Shown here piece after piece: positions 19,304 through 26,743 of a stretch of 64,000 nt of DNA. A model generated the notes under the pieces. That model was not told the origin of the DNA. It made no database searches and was given only the letters and a program-made list of their open reading frames with translations. Every line of letters starts with the position of its first letter. Positions within the stretch are counted from its first letter, which is position 1. Source of the stretch: Streptomyces durmitorensis (GTDB lineage: Bacteria > Actinomycetota > Actinomycetes > Streptomycetales > Streptomycetaceae); assembly GCF_023498005.1 (NCBI RefSeq), contig NZ_CP097289.1, positions 9,176,001-9,240,000 on the forward strand, read 5' to 3'. Both the position numbers and the translations under genes were made by a program.

Positions 19304-22012
19304 CTATCGGCCGACGGTCAACTCCTGGATGCCCGCGGGCTTCTTCGCGTCCTTCGAGGTGAACGTCACCCGGATGTAGCGGGCCGTGCCCGCGTCCGGT
19401 GCGGCGGTCTCCCAGTGCTTCCAGTGCTTTCCGTCGAGCGAGGTCTGCACGGTGTGCTTCGTCGGCTTCACGTCCGTCCAGTGCGGGGTGATCTTCGAGA
19501 TCCGGGAGGCCTTGCCGAGGTCCGCGGTGAGTCCCGCGCGGGCGGTGTCGGGAACCCAGGCGGTGGCGGTGTTGCCGTCGAGTGCGGCCTTCGCGTACTG
19601 GCCGGGCTGCTCCGAAGTCGCCTTCGCCGTACGGCACCTGGCGAGGTTGTCGGTGGGCTCGAGGTCCGGGCGGCGGGTCTTGATGTGCGCGGGCGCGCCC
19701 TGGCTGACGACCTGCTTGCCCTGCGGCGTCTCGATCTCGAAAGGCTCTCCGTGGGTGAGGCGCACGGTGGTCTCGTGGGCCCCGATGGCGATGTCGTACG
19801 TACGGCCCTGCCAGTGCAGGCCGTCGAGCTTCACGCCCTGGGACAGCTGCGGCGGCAGCATCGGGTCGAGGCGCACGCTGTTCTCACGCATCCGCTGCCC
19901 GGTCAGGCCGTTGGTGAAGACCTGGAGGAAGCCGCCCTGGCCGGTCGTGAAGTTCTGTGCCGGGGATCCCGACAGGGGGTCCGAGGCCCCCGCCTTGTCG
20001 CCGCGCGCCTCGGAGAACAGGTCGAACGGGCCGCGTACGAAGGGCCGGATGGAACGCTCCAGGTAGGTGTACGCGGAGCAGCCGGGTTCACCGATGGCGG
20101 CAGCGTCGATGGCGTGCACCGAGTCGGTCATCGCGGGGCCGTCGGGGTCGGTGCGGGCCGCGTAGTAGTCGAGGGTGTTGATGGCGGCCTGCTTCGACAT
20201 CGGCCACTCCAGCGGGTACATGAGCAGCACGGTGTCCGCCTGCTTGATCACAGAGCCCTTGTAGCCGTCGTACTGCTGGAAGACCTGCTTCTTCTTGTCG
20301 TAGGGGATGCGCAGCTTGTCGGCGACGGTGTGCCAGCTCGCGGGGGCGTCCTCGCCGAGGATCTTCGCGGTGCGGGCGGCGGTGCGCAGGGTGGTGGCGG
20401 CGCCCGCGTTGGTGAAGACGCCGTCGTCGACGCCGTTGCTGTACTCGTCGGGCCCTGCGACGTCCTTGATGGAGTAGCTGCCGTCGGCGTTGCGGGTTGC
20501 GCGGTCGGCCCAGAACTCGGCGATTCCCTTGATCACCGGCCAGCCGCGGGTGCGCAGCCAGTGGGTGTCCTTGGTCGCGAGGTAGTACTGCCAGGCCGCC
20601 AGGGCGACGTCGCTCTGCAGGTGGTTCTGGGTGCGGCAGTGCGGCGGATCCACGCTGTGGCACTCGGACTTGAGGTCGCCCTTGCTCGCGCTGGTCCAGG
20701 GGTAGAAGAGACCGGGGTGGCCGAGCTTCTCGGCGTTGGCACGGGCGCCGGCCCGGGTGCGGTAGCGGTAGTCCACGACGGACTTGGCGAGATCGGGGTG
20801 GGCGGCGAGCAGCGCCGGGTACATCCAGGTCTCCGCGTCCCAGAAGACGAGGCCGGCGTAGTTGTCGCTGCTCAGGCCGGTGGGGGAGATGCTGTTGGTC
20901 GCGCCCGTGCGGGTACTGGAAAGCAGTCCGTACTGGGCGGACCGCACCCACGACTGGAACTCGCCCCGTCCCCGCACCTCGATGTCGCTGCGCCACAGCT
21001 TGCGCCAGGCGGCGGTGTGGCCGCTGAACAACGCGTCCCAGCCACGCCCTGCCGCATCCTGCGAGGCCGCGACGGCGTCGCGCTCGGGGGCGCGGGAGGT
21101 CAGTGCGGTGTCGACGCCCACGTACTTGGTGACCTCGTAGGTCCGGCCGGAGCGGACTGGGACACCGACGGACTGATGGGCGCTCAACTTGCGGGCGCCG
21201 GCTGAGGTTTGTTCATTTCCTGTACGCACGCCCTGCCCCGCGCGCAGCGTCGACGCGACCGCGCCTTCGGTCTTCGTGCCGTCCGTGCGGAACCCCACGG
21301 CCATGGTCTGCCCTCCGGAGCGGGCGCCGCCGCCGGTGGGTGTCATGCGCCGGGCGCCGCGGCCGTCGATGCGGTCGGTGACCTTCGCGCTGCCGTTCCA
21401 GTGCGGGGTCATGCGAAGGCGTACGGCGCCGACGTGGGGGTTGTCGCGGTCCGCGAGGACGTCGTAGGCGAGGTCGGTGGCCCGCCCGTCGGCGGCCGTC
21501 CAGGTGAGCTCGGTCCGCACCAGGCCGCGGCGCAGGTCGAGGCTCTGCCGGTAGTGCGAGATCCGGGAGGCGGGCGTCGCGGAGGTGAACGTCTCGGACG
21601 CGGGTCCGCCGGTGGACACCGTGAGGGGGGTCCACGTGGGGATGGCCGCGGCGACCTGGCGGTTCTCGGTGGTGTCCTTGTTGTGGCCGTAGAGCCCGGA
21701 GACGAAGGAACCGTCGTAGCGCGGGGTGAACAGCGGCCATCCGGTCTTGGCGTCGGACGCTGCGTAGCCGGTTCCGTTGGGCGGGACGCGCTGGCCGAGA
21801 TAGCCGTTGCCGACGAAGGCGTGGTAGGTGTCCTTCGCGTCGATGCGGGTCGACGTCAGCGTCCAGTCGTCATGGGGTGAAGGCGCGGGCGTCGTCGGCT
21901 CTTCGGTTCTCGGGGTCGCGATGTCGGCCGCCGCGGTGGGGGGAACGGCCGCGGCGAGCACACCCACGAGGAAGGGTGCGATGAACCGGGCCGTGCGGGG
22001 GAGGGACCTCAT
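19304..22012 (-). CDS. Secreted GH65-family glycosidase with C-terminal discoidin-like domain
   Basis: 902 residues. A Sec signal (residues 1-28, ending AAVPPTAAADIA) is followed by a linker, then the GH65 N-terminal beta domain (AFVGNGYLGQRVPPNGTGYA). The (alpha/alpha)6 catalytic barrel carries VFWDAETWMYPALL and DVAGPDEYSNGVDDGVF; the Glu of GPDEY (about 523) is the expected acid. The last ~130 residues (NLARCRTAKATSEQPGQYAK then AALDGNTATAWVPD) form a coagulation-factor 5/8-type C carbohydrate-binding domain. Closest functions are trehalase-like or glucosyl-hydroxylysine glucosidase-like inverting hydrolases rather than phosphorylases; the exact substrate is open. Confidence 0.88.
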   Translation of the reverse strand: MRSLPRTARFIAPFLVGVLAAAVPPTAAADIATPRTEEPTTPAPSPHDDWTLTSTRIDAKDTYHAFVGNGYLGQRVPPNGTGYAASDAKTGWPLFTPRYDGSFVSGLYGHNKDTTENRQVAAAIPTWTPLTVSTGGPASETFTSATPASRISHYRQSLDLRRGLVRTELTWTAADGRATDLAYDVLADRDNPHVGAVRLRMTPHWNGSAKVTDRIDGRGARRMTPTGGGARSGGQTMAVGFRTDGTKTEGAVASTLRAGQGVRTGNEQTSAGARKLSAHQSVGVPVRSGRTYEVTKYVGVDTALTSRAPERDAVAASQDAAGRGWDALFSGHTAAWRKLWRSDIEVRGRGEFQSWVRSAQYGLLSSTRTGATNSISPTGLSSDNYAGLVFWDAETWMYPALLAAHPDLAKSVVDYRYRTRAGARANAEKLGHPGLFYPWTSASKGDLKSECHSVDPPHCRTQNHLQSDVALAAWQYYLATKDTHWLRTRGWPVIKGIAEFWADRATRNADGSYSIKDVAGPDEYSNGVDDGVFTNAGAATTLRTAARTAKILGEDAPASWHTVADKLRIPYDKKKQVFQQYDGYKGSVIKQADTVLLMYPLEWPMSKQAAINTLDYYAARTDPDGPAMTDSVHAIDAAAIGEPGCSAYTYLERSIRPFVRGPFDLFSEARGDKAGASDPLSGSPAQNFTTGQGGFLQVFTNGLTGQRMRENSVRLDPMLPPQLSQGVKLDGLHWQGRTYDIAIGAHETTVRLTHGEPFEIETPQGKQVVSQGAPAHIKTRRPDLEPTDNLARCRTAKATSEQPGQYAKAALDGNTATAWVPDTARAGLTADLGKASRISKITPHWTDVKPTKHTVQTSLDGKHWKHWETAAPDAGTARYIRVTFTSKDAKKPAGIQELTVGR

Positions 22013-22049
22013 TGTGCTCCGTTGCGGGGTCGCCGGGGAAGGTCAGGCG

Positions 22050-22078
22050 ACCATAAAGATGTGAACAGTCCGCGTCAA
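22050..22078 (-). promoter_or_regulatory. Promoter of the GH65 gene
   Basis: On the minus strand, -35 TTGACG (22073-22078) and -10 TATGGT (22050-22055) have a 17-nt spacer. Just downstream, GTCGCC and GGCGAC (about 22030-22052) form a dyad that could be an operator for the adjacent GntR regulator or a leader hairpin. Confidence 0.6.
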
Positions 22079-22132
22079 CGAATCGCGCAATGTGTTGAAG
22101 AATCAAACGAACCCGCGAGTAGGTCCACCCGT

Positions 22133-22804
22133 CTACTCCTTGGCGCCGTGCGCCCACAATGAGCGCACATGCCCGAGATGGCGGGTCATGCACTGCTCCG
22201 CGCCCTCGGCGTCGCCCGCCACCATCAGGTCCAAGAGCTCGATGTGCTCCTGGGCCGACGGGATCAGCCGGCCGCGCTCGTCGAGCGCCGTCAGTCCGTA
22301 AAGGCGGGAGCGCTTGCGCAGGTCGCCGACGGTCTCGACGAGCCGGTCGTTGCCGCCGAGTGCGAGCAGGGAGAGGTGGAACCGCCGGTCGGCCTCGAGG
22401 TAGCCGATGAGGTCGTGGTCGCGGGCCGCGCGCACGATCTCATCGGCCACGGGGCGCAGCCGCTCCAGGTCCGCGCGGGTCGCGGAGCGGGTGATGCGGC
22501 CGACCATGGGGACCTCGATGAGCGTGCGGATCTCGGTGTACTGGTCGAGATCGCGTTCATTGACCTCGGTGACCCGGAAGCCCTTGTTGCGGACCGGCTC
22601 CACCAGGCCCTCGCGGGCCAGGTCGAGCATCGCCTCGCGCACGGGCGTCGCGGAGATCCCGAAGTCCTCGGCGAGAACGGGCGCCGAGTAGACCTCGCCG
22701 GGCCTGAGTTCGCCGGATATCAGCGCGGCCCGCAGATGGTGGGCGACCTGATCGCGCAGCCGCTCCCGGGGAGTGACGAGGGTGCGCTGTGGGAGGTGGC
22801 CCAT
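22133..22804 (-). CDS. GntR-family regulator (FadR/FCD subfamily)
   Basis: 223 residues. The GntR winged helix (about 10-75) reads RLRDQVAHHLRAALISGELR and ISATPVREAMLDLAREGLVE. The FCD effector domain (about 90-215) contains the metal-binding pattern EADRRFHLSLLALGGNDRL, with its aspartate and histidines. It precedes the GH65 gene on the same strand, which has its own promoter in the 120-nt gap, and probably regulates it. The ligand is likely a small carboxylate or sugar acid. Confidence 0.9.
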   Translation of the reverse strand: MGHLPQRTLVTPRERLRDQVAHHLRAALISGELRPGEVYSAPVLAEDFGISATPVREAMLDLAREGLVEPVRNKGFRVTEVNERDLDQYTEIRTLIEVPMVGRITRSATRADLERLRPVADEIVRAARDHDLIGYLEADRRFHLSLLALGGNDRLVETVGDLRKRSRLYGLTALDERGRLIPSAQEHIELLDLMVAGDAEGAEQCMTRHLGHVRSLWAHGAKE

Positions 22805-23149
22805 GGTGGTGATCCCTTCGTGGCCCCGCAGGTCGTGGCCCGCGCGCCCGCCCCGAGTGGTTCACCAGCGTACAAGGTCACGTTGTTCCATCCCCGGCGT
22901 CCGGTGTGCCTGAGTGGAGCGCACGAGCTGGGTGAACGGGCGGGTGCCGCAGGGGACTTGGGACGCATCCCGGTGCCTGAGGGGTTGTCAGTACCATTTC
23001 ACATTACTACGTTACGCATCACATGGCGCAGGCCCTCCCTCCTCAAGTGCCGCTGAACGCATGGCAGTTGATGTCGGAGGTCCCGGAAGTGCCTTCGCGC
23101 CATCACGCACGCACTGCTTGCCTCACCTCCCACACACCAGGAGCCTGTC
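22805..23149. other. 345-nt divergent intergenic region with collagenase promoter
   Basis: A clear forward promoter is present: -35 TTGTCA (22985-22990), 17-nt spacer, -10 TACGTT (23008-23013), in a locally AT-rich patch. The remaining 130-nt leader to the GTG at 23150 ends with an AGGAG ribosome site. The part near the GntR start holds no recognisable gene. Confidence 0.55.
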
Positions 23150-25492
23150 GTGCACCAACCCAGAACCCTGCGCAGATCCGTGGTCGCCGCGGCGATATCC
23201 GTGACGCTGTGCGCCACTGCCGCGCCGATCGCCGGCGCGGACGCCGCCACTCCCGACCCGCGCCCGGCCGCCGCCTCACCCGCCGCGTCGGGACCCGAGG
23301 CGCCGAGCCCGTCCGACCGGGTCGACCGCCGAGGCAGCGCGCCGAAGTCCGCCACCTGGAAGCTTCCGGCCCCGGGCGCGCTCACCGACGGCCGTGTGCC
23401 CGGCCCGCGTACGAAGAAGGCGAAGGCCACGGCCGACGTGCCCCGCGCCACCGTCGGCAAGAAGTCGGTGCCGTGCACCCTCGACGGCGTCACCGGCCTG
23501 TCGCCCGCGCAGTTCGTCGACTTCCTCGCCGACCCGGCCGTGACCGCCGACGGCTGTCTGCGCGGACTCGTCTGGACCTGGGACCAGCGCCTCGCCCCGG
23601 TCATGTCGCGCGCACACATCCAGGCCGTCTCCCGGCGCGCCACCCAGCTCGCCGCATCCCATGACGGCACCAACGGCAGTCACCTGCTGGAGATGTTCAC
23701 GTACCTGCACGCGGTCTCCTACCAGGCCTTCTCGCACGACGAGGTCGACATCGGCGACCCGGCGACCCTGGCCGCCATGCGCGGGGCCGTGGACGCCTTC
23801 GGGACGGCCGCCCGCGCCTTCGACGTCACGCGCTCCAACGCCGAGACACTCCGTGAGGCACTGACTGCGGCCAGCGCGACAGGGCTGCGCCAGCATCAAC
23901 TTCCGCTCGTCAAGCGGGTCCTGGCGACGATGGACGCCGCCCACCCCGACACCGCCCAGGACGCTTCCTGGGGCGGCGCCGCCCTCTCGGCACTCAGCCT
24001 GAACTACCTCGGCGTCTACCCCGGCAACCAGGACGCCGCCTTCCGTGCCGCGGTGGCGGCCGACGCTTCCTATCGCGCCGCCTTCAAGGTGTTCGGCGGG
24101 TACGTCCACCTCAAGGGCAGGACCAACGCCTGGGTGGTGCGCGACGCGGTGAGCGAGTACGGCCGGTTCGGCCAGATCGACGCCCTGCGTGCCGAGATCG
24201 TCGCCGGGCTCGGCCCGCTCCTCGACACCACCGCCCGTAACTTCGGTGACGGCAGCGCGCCGTGGGCGAAGGTCGTCACCTGGCTCATCGAGTTCGACGC
24301 CTGCAAGCCGTACAAGGTGTGCAGGGACGACATCGAGCGCCGCCTCTTCCCGCAGACCTACGCGTACGACGAGGGAGGAATGAAGGTCCGCACCGCCCTC
24401 GACCGCGACACCGTCGACCAGCTCTACTACGCGAGCAAGCAGGTCAAGGCCCAGTTCCACCGCGTCGTCGGCACCCAGGAGCCGCTCGGCGGCGACCCCA
24501 ACACCACCCTGAACACCGTCCTGTACGCCTCGCGCGCCGACTACGAGAACTTCCACCCGCTCCTGACCGGCATGGGCACCGACAACGGCGGGGTCTACAT
24601 CGAGAGGGGAGCGACCTTCTACACCTACCAGCGGCGCGTGCCCCAGGACTCCTCGCTGACGCTCGAGGAGCTGTTCCGTCACGAGTACACGCACTACCTC
24701 AACGGCCGCTGGGCGGTGCCCGGATTCTTCGGTGAGGGGCCGTGGTACGAGGGCGACCGGACGACCGCGATGGACGAGGGCACCGCGGAGTTCTTCGACG
24801 GCGCCACGCGCGACGACGGCATCAAGGTCCGCAAGTCGCTGATCCAGGGCATCATCGACGACACCGCGAACGGCGGCCCGCGCATGAGCGTGGACCAGCT
24901 GCTGCACGCCACCTACGACGGGGACGGCTTCCGCTTCTACGACTACGCGGGCGCGTTCTTCGAGTTCCTGTGGACCGAACGACCCGCGCTGATCAAGGAG
25001 ATGTACCGCCACCTGCGCTCAGACGACCCGGGAGCCTTCGACGCCTGGCGCGACCGCCTCGGCCGTGACACCGGGCTCCAGAGCGCCTACGACGCCTTCC
25101 TCGACAAGCAGATCGCGCACGTCGACGACCTGTTCGTCCCCGACACCCAGTACGTCCCCGTCGGGCAGCTGCGCGACAGCACGGCCGACCAGGTCCGCAC
25201 CTCGTTCACCGCGACGACCGGCATCACGCCCGACTGCCGCTCCACCAGTGCCCCCGCGCGCCCGCGGTTCGTGTGCACCGGACGGATCACCGCGAACCTC
25301 GGCGACGCGGCCGACCCGGACCTCGTCTTCAAGGACATGTCCGAGACCGTCGACGCCTTCATCCTCGACCGGGCGGCGGGCGGCGACAACAACCTCACCG
25401 ACATGAACTGCGCCTTCGGAGAGGTGGACATCTGGACCGACGGGCGCGCCGGTACAGCGGACTACTCCTGCGAGGGTCCCCTGCGCGGCTGA
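23150..25492 (+). CDS. Secreted M9-type bacterial collagenase
   Basis: 780 residues from GTG, with an AGGAG ribosome site. The Sec signal is MHQPRTLRRSVVAAAISVTL..., ending near the AGADAA cleavage region. An N-terminal M9 activator-like region (about 100-330) includes CTLDGVTGLSPAQFVDFLAD. The catalytic zinc motif is LFRHEYTHYLNGRW (HEYTH at 511-515), and the third ligand is probably Glu543 in MDEGTAEFF. The ending (about 660-780) is cysteine-containing and unlike PKD or collagen-binding domains, so this is a short-form enzyme. It acts outside the cell on collagen or gelatin peptides and lies next to another secreted hydrolase. Confidence 0.9.
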   Translation: MHQPRTLRRSVVAAAISVTLCATAAPIAGADAATPDPRPAAASPAASGPEAPSPSDRVDRRGSAPKSATWKLPAPGALTDGRVPGPRTKKAKATADVPRATVGKKSVPCTLDGVTGLSPAQFVDFLADPAVTADGCLRGLVWTWDQRLAPVMSRAHIQAVSRRATQLAASHDGTNGSHLLEMFTYLHAVSYQAFSHDEVDIGDPATLAAMRGAVDAFGTAARAFDVTRSNAETLREALTAASATGLRQHQLPLVKRVLATMDAAHPDTAQDASWGGAALSALSLNYLGVYPGNQDAAFRAAVAADASYRAAFKVFGGYVHLKGRTNAWVVRDAVSEYGRFGQIDALRAEIVAGLGPLLDTTARNFGDGSAPWAKVVTWLIEFDACKPYKVCRDDIERRLFPQTYAYDEGGMKVRTALDRDTVDQLYYASKQVKAQFHRVVGTQEPLGGDPNTTLNTVLYASRADYENFHPLLTGMGTDNGGVYIERGATFYTYQRRVPQDSSLTLEELFRHEYTHYLNGRWAVPGFFGEGPWYEGDRTTAMDEGTAEFFDGATRDDGIKVRKSLIQGIIDDTANGGPRMSVDQLLHATYDGDGFRFYDYAGAFFEFLWTERPALIKEMYRHLRSDDPGAFDAWRDRLGRDTGLQSAYDAFLDKQIAHVDDLFVPDTQYVPVGQLRDSTADQVRTSFTATTGITPDCRSTSAPARPRFVCTGRITANLGDAADPDLVFKDMSETVDAFILDRAAGGDNNLTDMNCAFGEVDIWTDGRAGTADYSCEGPLRG

Positions 25493-25574
25493 GGGTCCCC
25501 TGAGCGGCTGACGCGGCCCACGTTCCCGCGACACCGGTGATTTCGCCGATGTCGACACCCTGTCAGTACCGCCA

Positions 25575-25611
25575 CGGTGGGGACCGCCAACGAATACGGC
25601 GGTCTCCACCG
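25575..25611 (+). promoter_or_regulatory. Hairpin between collagenase and cutinase genes
   Basis: CGGTGGGGACCGCC (25575-25588) and GGCGGTCTCCACCG (25598-25611) pair with one mismatch around a 9-nt loop. It lies 83 nt after the collagenase stop and 53 nt before the cutinase start, so it may be a terminator for the first or a leader structure for the second. Confidence 0.5.
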
Positions 25612-25663
25612 GGGCGTATCTCCTTCCTCCCGCGTGGTCCGCCACGATCGAGAGGACCCCTCC

Positions 25664-26560
25664 GTGCGCCTGCACGTCTTCTCCCGCCCCGTGGTGCGGG
25701 CCGCTCTGGCCGCCGCGGTCGCCACCGCAGGACTCCTGGGCACCGGCCTCGCGCCCGGCGCCCAGGCCGCCGCCGACAATCCCTACGAACGCGGCCCCGA
25801 ACCGTCCGTCTCCAGCATCGAGGCCTCGCGCGGCTCCTACGCCGTCTCGCAGACCAACGTCTCGTCGCTGAGCGTGTCCGGCTTCGGCGGCGGCACCGTC
25901 TACTACCCGACGTCCACCGCCGACGGCACCTTCGGCGCGGTCGTCATCTCCCCGGGCTTCACCGCCTACCAGTCGAGCATCGCCTGGCTGGGCCCGCGGC
26001 TCGCCTCGCAGGGCTTCGTGGTCTTCACCATCGACACCCTCACCACGCTCGACCAGCCCTCCAGCCGGGGGCGCCAACTCCTCTCCGCCCTTGACTACTT
26101 GACCAAGACGAGCTCGGTGCGGAGCCGGATCGACGCCTCCCGGCTCGGCGTGATGGGGCACTCCATGGGCGGCGGAGGAACCCTGGAAGCCGCCAAGAGC
26201 CGTACCTCGCTGAAGGCGGCGATCCCGCTGACCGGCTGGAACACCGACACGACCTGGCCCGAGCTGCGGACCCCGACGCTCGTCGTCGGCGCCGACGGCG
26301 ACACCGTAGCCCCTGTCGCGAGCCACTCCGAGCCGTTCTACCGGTCGCTGCCCAGCTCCCTGGACAAGGCGTACCTGGAGCTCAACGGCGCCACCCACTT
26401 CACACCGAACTCGTCCAACACGACGATCGCGAAGTACAGCATTTCCTGGCTGAAGCGGTTCATCGACAACGACACCCGCTACGAGCAGTTCCTCTGCCCG
26501 CTGCCGCAGCCGAGCCTGACGATCGAGGAGTACCGGGGCAACTGCCCACACACCTCCTGA
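25664..26560 (+). CDS. Secreted cutinase / polyesterase of the PET-hydrolase family
   Basis: 298 residues from GTG with GAGAGGA upstream. The Sec signal ends around [15 protein letters not shown]. The alpha/beta-hydrolase has nucleophile elbow [13 protein letters not shown] (Ser167), acid in [11 protein letters not shown] (Asp213) and His245 in GATHFTPN. The 46/32-residue spacing matches Thermobifida cutinases. The oxyanion loop [10 protein letters not shown], the aromatic LTGWN and the C-terminal pair FLCP...GNCPHTS (Cys278, Cys294, expected disulfide) are all present. The family hydrolyses cutin, triglycerides and aromatic or aliphatic polyesters. Residues strongly resemble the Streptomyces exfoliatus lipase type. 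Activity on PET itself is inference. Confidence 0.93.
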   Translation: MRLHVFSRPVVRAALAAAVATAGLLGTGLAPGAQAAADNPYERGPEPSVSSIEASRGSYAVSQTNVSSLSVSGFGGGTVYYPTSTADGTFGAVVISPGFTAYQSSIAWLGPRLASQGFVVFTIDTLTTLDQPSSRGRQLLSALDYLTKTSSVRSRIDASRLGVMGHSMGGGGTLEAAKSRTSLKAAIPLTGWNTDTTWPELRTPTLVVGADGDTVAPVASHSEPFYRSLPSSLDKAYLELNGATHFTPNSSNTTIAKYSISWLKRFIDNDTRYEQFLCPLPQPSLTIEEYRGNCPHTS

Positions 26561-26584
26561 TCCTGACGACCCGTCATGGGGGCC

Positions 26585-26620
26585 CGTCGTCCGTCGCCGG
26601 TCAGCCGGCGGCGGACGACG
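26585..26620 (+). terminator. Terminator hairpin after cutinase gene
   Basis: CGTCGTCCGTCGCCGG (26585-26600) and CCGGCGGCGGACGACG (26605-26620) pair over 16 bp with one mismatch and a 4-nt TCAG loop, 25 nt past the stop. Confidence 0.8.
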
Positions 26621-26743
26621 TGTGTCGTCCCGGGGCCCCGGCATTGTGCCCGCGCACACCCGGAAGCGGCGACCGTTGGGGGCGTGCCCAGCCGTGCGGA
26701 CGCGGGGCTTCCGGGCCGTGTTACGCGAAAGTAACGTGCGGGC

